Of a DNA stretch of 35,827 nucleotides, positions 27,315-35,827 are shown in pieces (the first letter of the stretch is position 1; the number at the start of each line of letters is the position of its first letter). The notes beneath the pieces were generated by a model that searched no databases, was not told where the DNA came from, and saw only the letters and a program-made list of their open reading frames with translations. Source of the stretch: Methylocucumis oryzae (GTDB lineage Bacteria; Pseudomonadota; Gammaproteobacteria; Methylococcales; Methylomonadaceae); NCBI RefSeq assembly GCF_000963695.1, contig NZ_LAJX01000040.1, forward strand, positions 1 to 35,827, read 5' to 3'. Made by a program: the position numbers and the translations under genes.

Positions 27315-28194
27315 TTAGTGTTTAAGTTGGTCTAGTTTAGTACTAGTTTCTTTGAAGATTTCCGCTGTGCGCTCAAGCGTTTGTGTTGTTGTGCTAAAAG
27401 ACTTTGATGCTTGAGAAAACTTATCATTGGGCTCTTTCGCTTTGTTATCCAATGGTTCATCATCTAATTCATTTTCAAAATCAACGTTTTTTAAGTGACA
27501 GCCCGTCAGTTGCTAAGCTATAGCGCCATTGTAAAAATGACTCGCGCGTGAATAAATAAGGGTCTAATGCCGCTTCGTCGATGAATTTAAGTGAGCCTTC
27601 GGCGTTAGCGCGAGTATTTAGCAGCGATAACAATTGCACAGGCGCACCTACATAGCTGCTTGGATTAGCTGCAGTATCGAAGACAGCACCAGGAATACCT
27701 CTTGCGGTAATCGGGCCTAAAAACGGTAACACTAAATAAGGACCGGTAGGCACCCCCCAAACAGCTAAGGTTTGGTCAAAATCTTCGTCGTTTTGCTCTA
27801 GGCCTACTCTTTTTGCTACATCGACGATGCCTAAAAGTCCTAACGAAGAATTAATCGCGAGTCGGCCTGTGTCTTTAGCGCTTTGCTCAAATTTGCCTTG
27901 AAGCACATCGTTAAACACAACGTTTACATTTTTTAAGTTGTTGTAAAAGTTAAACACCCCAGTCTGCATAAATTGGGGCGTAATCTTTCGATACACATTA
28001 GCGATAGGCTCGGCAATGTAGTTATCAACATGATCGTTAAACGTATAAATTTTTCTATTAATGTGTTCGTAAGGGTCAGATTTATTTTTCTCGCCTTGTT
28101 GATGCACTACGCCTGTGCTTGCGCAGCCAGTCAACATGAACAACACGCCAGCCATTGCTTTAAGCGTATGACTGGCTGATTTGAAGTGTGCCAT
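27315..28194 (-). CDS. mlaA: MlaA/VacJ outer-membrane lipoprotein (one frame break, C-terminal extension)
   Basis: MlaA lets phospholipids leave the outer leaflet of the outer membrane for periplasmic MlaC. The protein has a lipobox LTGC (C24), then SDPYEHINRKIYTFNDHVDNYI, NNLKNVNVVFNDVLQGKFEQ, GRLAINSSLGLLGIVDVA, FDQTLAVWGVPTGPYLVLPF and GPITARGIPG, all MlaA signatures. The raw frame stops at 27481 after SLKKR. Removing one base from the T6 run at 27487-27492 gives SLKNVDFENELDDEPLDNKA and a hydrophilic helical tail (SKSFSTTTQTLERT, STKLDQLKH), 292 aa in total. It is the last gene of hpnH-hpnM-mlaA, so here it may serve hopanoid as well as phospholipid traffic; that is inference. Confidence 0.88.
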
Positions 28195-28200
28195 AACAAC

Positions 28201-28809
28201 CTACAACTTAGAGTAATTATCAATTTTTTCGTTAATCTTGGCTATTAAAGCATCAAAGCCTTGTTGTTGTAAAATGTTGCTATACTCAGTTTGTTTTAAG
28301 GCAAGGTCGCTCACACCGTTCGCGATAACATTAATTATCTGCCAGCTATCGCCTTTTTCTTTTAGCATGTAGTCGAACTTAACATCTTTTTCATCTGGAA
28401 TTTTAAGGCGTGCATGAATGACAATGCCTCCTCTTGCTGTTTGCTCTTCCGAATCAAAGACAAAGGACTCTCCCGCATATTCTTTAAAATTATGGGCATA
28501 AGAGGCCACACTGAATTTGCTAAAAGTGTCTATTAAGGTTTGCTGTTGTGTTTCCGTGAGTTTTTCCCATTCTTTGCCAACCACAATACGCACGATTTTA
28601 TTTAAATCATGGCTTTTGGTTACGGCTTCATAGAGCTTTTGATAACGTCCAGCATAGCCTAGGCTTTTGCCTTGCTTCATAACATCGATTAACTCTGTTT
28701 GAAAGGTCTCGACGACTTGCTTAGCTGTACTGGCTTCTGCTGAGTAAGCAGCACCTGTGCTGAGCAATCCTAAGACTAAACATAAGGTTTTTAACAATGA
28801 CAACCGCAT
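28201..28809 (-). CDS. hpnM: MlaC/Ttg2D-type periplasmic lipid carrier (HpnM)
   Basis: A 202-aa protein with a cleavable signal (LSLLKTLCLVLGLLSTGAAYSA) and an MlaC domain: VVETFQTELIDVM, YEAVTKSHDLNKIVRIVVG, WEKLTETQQQTLIDTFSKF, SVASYAHNF and WQIINVIANGVSDLALKQTEY. MlaC proteins ferry lipids across the periplasm; the version in hopanoid clusters is named HpnM and is thought to work with the HpnN transporter, which is not in this window. The next gene, mlaA, starts 6 bp after its stop, and hpnH lies 61 bp upstream on the same strand. The name HpnM rests on context, since sequence alone cannot separate it from MlaC. Confidence 0.85.
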   Translation of the reverse strand: MRLSLLKTLCLVLGLLSTGAAYSAEASTAKQVVETFQTELIDVMKQGKSLGYAGRYQKLYEAVTKSHDLNKIVRIVVGKEWEKLTETQQQTLIDTFSKFSVASYAHNFKEYAGESFVFDSEEQTARGGIVIHARLKIPDEKDVKFDYMLKEKGDSWQIINVIANGVSDLALKQTEYSNILQQQGFDALIAKINEKIDNYSKL

Positions 28810-28870
28810 GATTTTTCACGCCTCCTAGGTAGTATATAAGCTGGTTGAACGTATGAGTTTTTCACAGAAA

Positions 28871-29977
28871 TTAATCGGCGGCTTCTACTCGAATGGGGAT
28901 GCCCGCCAGCGTGGGCTTGGCTGTTTCCTGCGCTTTAGGCGTAGGCTCAGGCACCATAGCTCCTGTGGTTTTAGGCCCAAACAAAGACACCAGCATTCCT
29001 TTTAATGGGTTTTTAAGCATATCTTCAACGGCTGTCGCTTCATAACCACAATGGGCCATGCAGTTAGCGCATTTAGGATTTTGGTTGTTGCCGTATTTAT
29101 GCCAAGGCGTGGTATCAATAAGCTCTTTAAAAGAGGCGGCATTGCCTTCATCGGCGAGCAAATAGCACGGTTTTTGCCAACCAAATACGTTACGCGTTGG
29201 ATTGCCCCACGGAGTGCACTCGTAGGCTTGATTGCCCGCTAAAAAATCCAGATATAAGCTGGAGTGGTTCAGTTTCCACCGCTTGGTTTTGCCGATTTTA
29301 AAAATACCCCGGAATAACTCTTTGACATCACGGCTTTTTATAAACACATCTTGTTGCGGCGCGCGCTCATAACTAAAGCCAGGTGCGATGGTAACGCCTT
29401 CTACGCCAAGCTCCATTGCATAATCTAAAAACTCGGCGACTTCTTCCGCATTTTCGCCTTGGAATAAGGTGCAGTTAATGGTGACCCTAAAGCCTTTGCC
29501 TAAGGCGAGTTTAATCGCTTCGACGGCGCGTTCAAAAACACCTTCTTGACAAACCGAGGCGTCGTGGCGCTCTTGTAAGCCGTCTAAGTGAACCGAAAAT
29601 GTTAAATATGGCGATGGCTTATAATCATCAATGCGTTTTTTCAATAATAAAGCATTGGTGCATAAGTAAACGTATTTTTTTCTAGCGATAATGCCTTCGA
29701 CAATTCTCGGCATGTCTTTATGGATAAGAGGCTCACCGCCTGGAATCGAAACCATAGGCGCGCCGCATTCATCGACGGCTTGCATACACTCTTCATAAGA
29801 TAAGCGTTTGTCGAGAATCTCATCTGGGTAATCGATTTTACCACACCCTGCGCAGGCCAAATTGCAACGAAACAAAGGCTCTAGCATTAAAACCAAAGGA
29901 TATTTTTTCACGCCTTTGATTTTTTGTTTCATCAAATAGCTAGCGACGGTTAACTGTTGACGTAAAGGTACACCCAT
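28871..29977 (-). CDS. hpnH: Adenosylhopane synthase, radical SAM HpnH
   Basis: HpnH joins the 5'-deoxyadenosyl group of SAM to hopene, giving adenosylhopane, the first side-chain step of bacteriohopanepolyol synthesis. The 368-aa protein has the iron-sulfur motif C38-NLA-C42-AG-C45 in EPLFRCNLACAGCGKIDYP, the GGEP SAM contact (VSIPGGEPLIHK), FSVHLDGLQERHD, and the C-terminal cysteine region CYLLADEG, then CANCMAHCGYEA, matching HpnH over its length. AGGAG stands 8 bases before ATG 29977. It opens the leftward unit with hpnM and mlaA and is divergent from sqs. A proline/threonine-rich tail (VPEPTPKAQETAKPT) follows the catalytic part. Confidence 0.95.
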   Translation of the reverse strand: MGVPLRQQLTVASYLMKQKIKGVKKYPLVLMLEPLFRCNLACAGCGKIDYPDEILDKRLSYEECMQAVDECGAPMVSIPGGEPLIHKDMPRIVEGIIARKKYVYLCTNALLLKKRIDDYKPSPYLTFSVHLDGLQERHDASVCQEGVFERAVEAIKLALGKGFRVTINCTLFQGENAEEVAEFLDYAMELGVEGVTIAPGFSYERAPQQDVFIKSRDVKELFRGIFKIGKTKRWKLNHSSLYLDFLAGNQAYECTPWGNPTRNVFGWQKPCYLLADEGNAASFKELIDTTPWHKYGNNQNPKCANCMAHCGYEATAVEDMLKNPLKGMLVSLFGPKTTGAMVPEPTPKAQETAKPTLAGIPIRVEAAD

Positions 29978-30415
29978 TGCAAATCTCCTGAAAGCGTTTA
30001 AGGTAGATAAGCCTTAACAAACTAAGTAAAAAGTTTAAGCTGTAGCGATAAAACAACAAGCATAAAACTGTTTTTTAAGATTGGTAACAGCAATTTATTT
30101 TAAATAAACTTTAAAATAGCTATGCAAGGTTTTATATAATACAAATGCTTAGATAGTCGACATTAGAATACTATCTTTTCGGTAACGACTCCAGAGTTTT
30201 ACAACCAGCGTTTGCATTCTAGCGTCTCGTTGTAAAAAAGTTATAATTGGTAAAATTACAACATATTAATTCAATTCAAGTTTTTAAAATGCGTGATTAT
30301 GGCGCTAACACCTTAAAATTTCAGTATTCGCGATAAAACAACATTGCTTTGCAAATTACCAACAAACAGTCTATTATTTCTACAACCATAACGTTAACGG
30401 ATAGCTTCTCCTGTC
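29978..30415. other. 438-bp divergent promoter region of the hopanoid cluster
   Basis: Very AT-rich, no gene. Two plus-strand TATAAT sequences occur at 30135-30140 and near 30242, neither with a good -35. Both hpnH and the sqs operon must be controlled from here. The repeated TTACAAC/GTTGTAA-like tracts around 30197-30262 may be part of an operator, but I see no clean dyad. Confidence 0.5.
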
Positions 30416-31624
30416 ATGAGCGCAGCACCTATTTCGCAACCGGATTTATTAATGCAATTATCGGACGATGATTTTCAAGCCGCTTTATTAGCGGGTGTGT
30501 CACGTACGTTTGCGTTAACCATTCCCCAGCTTCCTGTAGGCTTGTTTAGTGCTGTAGCCAATGCTTATTTGTTATGCCGTATCGTCGATACCATAGAAGA
30601 TGAAGTGTCTTTGTCACCTAGACAAAAACATTATTTTTGTGAAGAGTTTATTGACGTTGTAAGAACCGGTGATAATTCAGAAGCCTTTGCCGTTGAGTTA
30701 GCACCGTTATTATCTGAGCAAACTATTGCGGCTGAACATACGCTAATTCATGTATTGCCTAGAGTGATTCAAATCACGCATAGCTTTGCCCCAGCGCAAA
30801 TTGATGCTTTAGCCAGTTGCGTAGCAACGATGGCGGCGGGAATGCCGCTATTTCAAGATTTAAATTTGCGGGGGGGGTTAGCCACAGTCGCCGATTTGGA
30901 TAAGTATTGCTATTACGTCGCCGGTTGCGTCGGTGAAATGTTGACTAAATTATTTTGTCATTACTCTCCTGAAATTGCAGAGCATGAGCAAGAATTAATG
31001 CGCTTAGCGGTGTCTTTTGGCCAAGGCTTACAAATGACCAATATCTTAAAAGACATTTGGGATGATGCTAAACGCGGTGTGTGTTGGCTACCACAGGAAA
31101 TTTTCTCTGAGTTAGGTTATGACTTAGCGACATTAACACCTGAGACGGATTCAACGTTATTTAGAACCGGCTTAGCGCGTTTAATTGCGATAGCGCACGG
31201 CCATTTAGCCAATGCTTTAAGATACACACAATTATTACCTAGCCATGAAGTCGGCATGCGCCAGTTTTGTTTATGGGCGTTAGGCATGGCCGTGCTAACG
31301 CTTAAAAAAATCAGGCAAAATTTACATTTTAATCGTTCCGAGCAAGTAAAAATTTCCCGCACCAGTGTGAAAGCAACGATTGTGACTAGTCGGTTGCTAG
31401 GTCGCCATAACAGTGCATTAACTTTTGTTTTTAACGTTGCGAGTCGAGGCTTAACCACGCCAGACTGGCATTATTCTACTTTTTTATCTTCGGCAGACCG
31501 CTTTACGGGTCAGTGTGACGATTTATCTGTTGCTAAATCTACACTGACGAGTAGCGCCTGTGTGCATGATGCTATTGTGCATACAGAAGGTACACAGTCA
31601 CCCGCAGCCGACTCAAACCTTTAA
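30416..31624 (+). CDS. sqs: Squalene synthase-type prenyltransferase
   Basis: It condenses two farnesyl-PP to squalene (through presqualene-PP), the precursor of hopene. The 402-aa protein has two Asp-rich substrate sites: D58-TIE-D62 in CRIVDTIEDE, and D213-IW-DD217 in QMTNILKDIWDDAKRGVCWLP; plus YCYYVAGCVGEML and the early VSRTFALTIPQLP. The length is like eukaryotic-type squalene synthase (about 400), longer than HpnC or HpnD (~280). It is the first gene of sqs-shc-hpnG-hpnO, nine bases before shc. No hpnC/D/E trio is seen, so a one-enzyme route is likely, as described for Methylococcus. The C-terminal 60 residues are Ser/Thr-rich and lack an obvious membrane anchor. Phytoene synthase is the alternative, made unlikely by context. 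Confidence 0.88.
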   Translation: MSAAPISQPDLLMQLSDDDFQAALLAGVSRTFALTIPQLPVGLFSAVANAYLLCRIVDTIEDEVSLSPRQKHYFCEEFIDVVRTGDNSEAFAVELAPLLSEQTIAAEHTLIHVLPRVIQITHSFAPAQIDALASCVATMAAGMPLFQDLNLRGGLATVADLDKYCYYVAGCVGEMLTKLFCHYSPEIAEHEQELMRLAVSFGQGLQMTNILKDIWDDAKRGVCWLPQEIFSELGYDLATLTPETDSTLFRTGLARLIAIAHGHLANALRYTQLLPSHEVGMRQFCLWALGMAVLTLKKIRQNLHFNRSEQVKISRTSVKATIVTSRLLGRHNSALTFVFNVASRGLTTPDWHYSTFLSSADRFTGQCDDLSVAKSTLTSSACVHDAIVHTEGTQSPAADSNL

Positions 31625-31633
31625 GGATACGCC

Positions 31634-33590
31634 ATGTTTACCGATGCTAATCACTTAAGTCATAGTAGTCATTTATCGAGTTCTTCTGCTGCTATTGTCA
31701 GCCATGCGCTTGACTTAAATAGAGCAATAGAAGAAGCACACAACAAATTATTAAGTTTGCAACATGAATCCGGCTATTGGGTATTTGAACTAGAGGCCGA
31801 TTGTACAATTCCTGCCGAATACATCATGATGATGCATTATCTGGGTGATATTAACGAGGAATTACAAGTTAAAATCGCGCGCTATTTGCGTTCACGCCAA
31901 TCTGAAGACGGTAGTTTTCCGTTATTTACCGGTGGCATAGGTGACATTAGCGGCAGCGTGAAAGTCTATTACGCGTTAAAAATGTGCGGAGATGATATTA
32001 ATGCTCCGCACATGGTTAAGTTACGTCAGTACATTTTAAGCCAAGGGGGCGCGGCTAAAGCCAATGTATTTACACGAATTGCACTAGCGATATTCGAGCA
32101 ATTGCCTTGGCGCGGTGTGCCCTATATTCCGGTTGAAATCATGTTGTTGCCTAAATGGTTTCCGTTCCATTTAGACAAAGTATCGTATTGGTCAAGAACC
32201 GTGATGGTGCCGTTATTTATTTTATGCACCTTACGAACTAAAGCTAAAAATCCGCATAAGATTGATATTTTGGAATTGTTTGTTACGCATCCTGAGCAAG
32301 AGCGGCACTATTTTCCAGAACGTACGTTGTTAAACAAAGTCTTTTTGGGTTTGGATAAATTAGGTCGGCTTACACAACCGCTAATTCCTAAGTTTGTGCG
32401 TAACCGTGCGATAGAAAAAGCTAAAGATTGGATTATCGAGCGTTTAAATGGCGAAGATGGCTTAGGCGCTATTTTTCCAGCAATGGTTAACGCGTATGAA
32501 GTGTTGTTGTTATTAGGTTATCCAGAAGACCATGACTTAGTCGTGACCGCGCGTAAAGCGATTGATAATTTATTGGTGATTAACGAGCATGATGCGTATT
32601 GCCAACCTTGCGTATCGCCAATTTGGGATACCGGCTTAACGGCGTTAGCGTTACAAGAAGTCGGTGGTAGCAAAAATAAGCCTAATCTGGATAAAGCATA
32701 CACTTGGCTTAAAAGCAAACAGTTGAAAGATGAGCCGGGTGACTGGCAAGTTCGTCGTCCCGACTTAAAAAGGTGGCGGCTGGGCCTTTCAATACAACAA
32801 CCCACATTATCCCGATGTAGACGATACAGCGGTTGTGGCCTTTGCTTTTGCTAAAGCTGAGCAAGCAGAGTTAGAAGAGCCATTAATACGTGCAGCAGAT
32901 TGGACTTTAGGTATGCGCTCTAAAAACGGCGGCTATGGTGCTTTTGATGTGGATAACACGTATTACTACTTAAATGAGATTCCTTTTGCCGATCATGGTG
33001 CATTGCTTGACCCACCGACCGCTGATGTCAGTGCGCGTTGTTTAATGCTGTTGGCTAAAGTTGCCGATAAAAACCCGGCTTATCATGCGGGCTTAAGGAA
33101 CACCATTGACTATTTGCGTAGCGAACAAGAAGCGGATGGCTCTTGGTTTGGACGCTGGGGCACGAATTATATTTATGGTACTTGGTCAGTGTTATTAGGT
33201 TTAGAGCAAACTAATCTGCCTAAATCTGACCCTATGTATACCCGCGCAGCAGCCTGGTTAAAAAGTGTACAACGCGCTGACGGTGGATGGGGCGAGGATA
33301 ATTTTAGCTATCATGATAGCAATTATCGCGGCGCTTACCGTTTTAGCACGGCATTCCAAACGGCTTGGGCAATCTTAGGCTTAATCGCCGCCGGTGAAGT
33401 GCATAGCCCAGAAGTCAAATCGGGTATTGAGTTTTTATTGAAAGCTCAGCAAGCCGATGGGGTTTGGAATGATAAATGTTTCACTGCCCCCGGCTTCCCG
33501 CGCGTGTTTTACTTAAAATATCATGGCTATGATAAGTTTTTCCCATTGTGGGCGCTGGCTAGATACCGTAACGAGTTAAGCAAAAAGTGA
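31634..33590 (+). CDS. shc: Squalene-hopene cyclase (one frame break)
   Basis: It cyclises squalene to hopene and hopanol on the inner membrane. The 651-aa repaired protein shows QW-type repeats (SRQSEDGSFPLF, QRADGGWGED, QQADGVWNDK), the catalytic D-x-D-D in PDVDDTAVVAFAF, GAIFPAMVNAYEVLLLLG, PIWDTGLTALALQE, KNGGYGAFDVDNTYYYLNEI, and the closing GFPRVFYLKYHGYDKFFPLWALARY. The raw frame breaks at the A5 run 32767-32771. Removing one base gives DLKGGGWAFQYNNPHYPD, exactly the expected active-site approach. AAGGA precedes ATG 31634. It overlaps hpnG by 4 bp (GTGA), so the two are translationally coupled. Confidence 0.95.
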
Positions 33591-34264
33591 TTACCGGAAT
33601 TGTCGTCGCATTACCTGAGGAAGTGACAACCTTAACCTCGAAGCGCATAGAAAAAAGACATTGCGTATTTATTCGAGATAAAGTGTTAATCGCTTACTCT
33701 GGAGCTGGAGCTGATAATGCTAAAATCGCTGCCGATTTATTAATCAATAAAGGCGCGAATCGGTTAATCAGTTGGGGCTGTGCGGCGGCGTTAAGCGACT
33801 CGCTTAAGCCAGGGGATTTAGTGTTAGCGGATACCTTAATCGATGTTGACGATAATGAGCTAACGCTAAGCTCCGCCTGGTATGATTTTGTAAAATCAGT
33901 CATAAACTCGGTATTGCCGGTCTATAGCGGCGCTTTAACCGAGAGCGTTAATATTATTTCTTCTAGCCGCGAAAAACAGCATTTAAACACGATTACTAAC
34001 GCGGTTGCCTTAGATATGGAAAGCATAGCGGTAGCGAAAGTAGCTAAGCAAAAATCGCTACCTTTTATATCGGTAAGAGCCATTGTCGACCCTGCTAACA
34101 TGAACCTGCCGCAGGCTATTCGTTATGCGGCTACGGATGCCGGTGATATTGTTTTATCGCGCTTATTGTTATTTATTGCATTACATCCTACAGAACTACC
34201 CGGCTTAATTCGTTTAGCGCGTTATTTTAATGCAGCGAAAAAAAACTTTGGTCCGCGTCGCTAG
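33587..34264 (+). CDS. hpnG: Adenosylhopane phosphorylase HpnG
   Basis: HpnG removes adenine from adenosylhopane, giving phosphoribosylhopane or ribosylhopane. The 225-aa protein belongs to the nucleoside phosphorylase (MTA/SAH nucleosidase) fold: ITGIVVALPEEV, YSGAGADNAKIAADLLINKG, SWGCAAALSDSLKPGDLVL, and the DMES purine/ribose motif in AVALDMESIAVAKVA, then ISVRAIVDPANMNLP. It starts at GTG 33587, overlapping the shc stop by 4 bp. Position directly between shc and hpnO fixes the assignment over a general nucleosidase. Confidence 0.92.
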   Translation: MITGIVVALPEEVTTLTSKRIEKRHCVFIRDKVLIAYSGAGADNAKIAADLLINKGANRLISWGCAAALSDSLKPGDLVLADTLIDVDDNELTLSSAWYDFVKSVINSVLPVYSGALTESVNIISSSREKQHLNTITNAVALDMESIAVAKVAKQKSLPFISVRAIVDPANMNLPQAIRYAATDAGDIVLSRLLLFIALHPTELPGLIRLARYFNAAKKNFGPRR

Positions 34265-34336
34265 CAAGCTAGACCAAATAACTGACTTTAATAAACCGCT
34301 AGCGTAAGCATAAACCATCACGTCTTGAGTATTACA

Positions 34337-35728
34337 ATGACTTTTAGCATTGCCGAACTGTTTGCTCAGCATAGCACCGATAAATTCGATTTGCATGAGC
34401 AGTATTTAAATAACCAAATGGTTAGAGTATTAAAAACGATTGGCTATGACCGACATTACCAATCGGCGCGCGGTCAATATTTATATGACCAAAATGGTGT
34501 TGAATACTTAGATTTATTAAGTGGCTTCGGCGTGTTTGCGATAGGACGTAACCACCCAACCGTCGTAGCAGCACTGACCGAAACGTTAAATTTAGAGCTG
34601 CCCAATTTAGTTCAGTTAGATGTTTCATTGCTAAGTGGCTTATTAGCTAAAGAGCTATTAAAAACCACGCCTGATAATTTAACTAAGATGTTTTTTTGTA
34701 ATTCGGGTACGGAAGCGGTAGAAGCGGCAATTAAATTTGCACGCTATACTACTAAGCGCGAGAAAATTTTATATTGCGAACATGCGTATCATGGCTTGAC
34801 GATGGGCGCATTATCGTTAAACGGCGAACATGTGTTCCGTGAAGGCTTCGGGCCGTTATTACCTAGTTGTAGCGCTGTGCCGTTTAACGATTTGGCAGTG
34901 CTAGAAAACGCACTCAGCACACGCGATATTGCTGCGTTTATTGTTGAGCCGATTCAAGGTAAAGGCGTGAATTTACCTTCCGATGATTATCTGCCTGAAG
35001 TACAGCGGCTTTGTAAACAATACGGCACGTTATTTGTTGCCGATGAAGTACAAACGGGTTTAGGCCGCACCGGTAAGTTTTGGGCCGTTGAACATTGGAA
35101 CGTGCAACCCGATATGATTTGCATGGCTAAAGCCTTATCGGGCGGTTTTGTGCCGGTCGGCGGCGTGGCGATGACCGATAAAATCATGGATACCGTTTAT
35201 AACCGCATGGATAGAGCGGTGGTGCATGGCTCAACGTTCTCGAAAAATAATATGGCGATGGCGGCTGGCTTAGCCACCTTACATGTACTACGCGAAGAAA
35301 AGTTAGTCGAAAACAGCGCCACATTAGGCAACCAAATCATTGCTGAACTCAATGCATTAGCACCTCAATATGAGTTTTTAAAAGAGGCGCGCGGCAAAGG
35401 TATGATGATTGCCATTGAATTCCATGCTCCTAAAAGTCTGACGCTAAAAGCGGCTTGGACTATGCTAGAAACGGCTAATAAAGGGCTGTTCTGTCAAATG
35501 ATTACCATACCGTTATTTAAAGAGCATCATATTCTGACGCAAGTCGCAGGTCACGGCATGAATGTGGTCAAATTGTTGCCCCCATTAAATTTAACCGATA
35601 AAGACCGGCAACATATCGTAACGTCTTTCGATAAAACCATTGCCGATACGCATAAAGTCCCCGGCTCTATTTGGGATTTAGGCAAAAATCTAGCCGCTCA
35701 TGCGCTTAAAGGTAAAACAGGAGGCTAA
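34337..35728 (+). CDS. hpnO: Ribosylhopane aminotransferase HpnO
   Basis: A class III PLP aminotransferase (463 aa) that makes the C35-amino group of aminobacteriohopanetriol; methanotrophs are known for 35-amino hopanoids. Family marks: NGVEYLDLLSGFGVFAIGRN, FFCNSGTEAVEAAIKFARY, YHGLTMGALSLNG, VEPIQGKG, FVADEVQTGLGRTG, the PLP-lysine segment CMAKALSGGFVPVGG, and HGSTFSKNNMAMAAG. ATG 34337 is preferred; a TTG 12 bases upstream is possible and neither has a strong ribosome site. It lies 72 bp after hpnG, and the next gene begins one base past its stop, behind AGGAGG at 35719-35724. Confidence 0.92.
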   Translation: MTFSIAELFAQHSTDKFDLHEQYLNNQMVRVLKTIGYDRHYQSARGQYLYDQNGVEYLDLLSGFGVFAIGRNHPTVVAALTETLNLELPNLVQLDVSLLSGLLAKELLKTTPDNLTKMFFCNSGTEAVEAAIKFARYTTKREKILYCEHAYHGLTMGALSLNGEHVFREGFGPLLPSCSAVPFNDLAVLENALSTRDIAAFIVEPIQGKGVNLPSDDYLPEVQRLCKQYGTLFVADEVQTGLGRTGKFWAVEHWNVQPDMICMAKALSGGFVPVGGVAMTDKIMDTVYNRMDRAVVHGSTFSKNNMAMAAGLATLHVLREEKLVENSATLGNQIIAELNALAPQYEFLKEARGKGMMIAIEFHAPKSLTLKAAWTMLETANKGLFCQMITIPLFKEHHILTQVAGHGMNVVKLLPPLNLTDKDRQHIVTSFDKTIADTHKVPGSIWDLGKNLAAHALKGKTGG

Positions 35729-35827
35729 ATGCGTAATATAGTCATTTTAAGCTTATTCATGTTGATTTTTTCTGAGTGCCATGCTCATGCAGTGGTCACT
35801 AAGCATTCGCTAAGCATAGAAAAAAAT
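35729..35827 (+). CDS. Exported protein, N-terminal part (cut by window end)
   Basis: ATG 35729 follows the hpnO stop directly, with AGGAGG four bases upstream. The 33 visible residues form a signal peptide (MRNIVILSLFMLIFSECHAHA) and the start of a mature chain (AVVTKHSLSIEKN). The His-Ala after the cut site could suggest a CopC-like copper-binding start, but this is too short to name. It is probably part of the hopanoid operon by spacing; its function cannot be read here. Confidence 0.6.
   Translation, partial: MRNIVILSLFMLIFSECHAHAVVTKHSLSIEKN

Noticed and set aside
1-35827. CRISPR array, tRNA or rRNA genes, prophage or intact insertion sequence
   Set aside because: I found no regularly spaced short repeats, tRNA-like cloverleaf, rRNA match, phage gene or transposase on either strand by eye.

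Overview
The window looks like chromosomal DNA of a gammaproteobacterial methanotroph of the Methylococcales type. The grounds are a bacteriohopanepolyol gene cluster that ends in the aminotriol-forming transaminase, a HisA-like protein of the kind found with tetrahydromethanopterin genes, class I fructose-1,6-bisphosphatase, full-length SecA and HrpA, and moderate-to-low GC. The species is inference; no 16S or methane monooxygenase gene lies here.

Layout. 1-1721 is a decayed accessory zone: two Rhs pieces meet head to head near 335, two copies of a 75-bp palindromic element sit in the YD-repeat part, and the last ~70 codons of a flagellar flgL-like gene follow. 1944-3595 holds two exported DUF1566 proteins. 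4129-5349 is an exported glutaredoxin fused to a CcdA/DsbD-type membrane domain. 5587-8270 holds a PilZ protein and mobA (minus), then a lipoprotein and cobT (plus), divergent around a perfect palindrome. 8564-12649 holds a chemoreceptor, the HisA-like gene and a membrane-anchored AraC regulator. 12754-19248 is housekeeping: secA, a DUF502 protein, a small lipoprotein, fbp, a SemiSWEET transporter and purM. 19365-24619 holds a metallophosphoesterase lipoprotein and hrpA. 24944-26833 is an accessory protein with seven near-identical 58-residue propeller repeats. 27315-35827 is the hopanoid region.

Hopanoid logic. Rightward sqs-shc-hpnG-hpnO and leftward hpnH-hpnM(mlaC-like)-mlaA diverge from 29978-30415. 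Together they encode farnesyl-PP to squalene to hopene to adenosylhopane to ribosylhopane to aminobacteriohopanetriol, plus two lipid-trafficking proteins.

Sequence quality. At least eight genes are split by one-base frame changes, and nearly all sit in runs of 3-6 identical bases, usually with one base too many. Undoing them gives proteins of normal length (SecA 905 aa, HrpA 1301 aa, squalene-hopene cyclase 651 aa). I read these as base-calling errors and annotate the genes as whole. Two repairs also restore C-terminal ends that an ordinary ORF call loses, on MlaA and the metallophosphoesterase. I see no CRISPR array, tRNA, rRNA, intact transposase or prophage. I did not find a convincing complete new defence or metabolic system; the best candidates for novelty are listed as findings.
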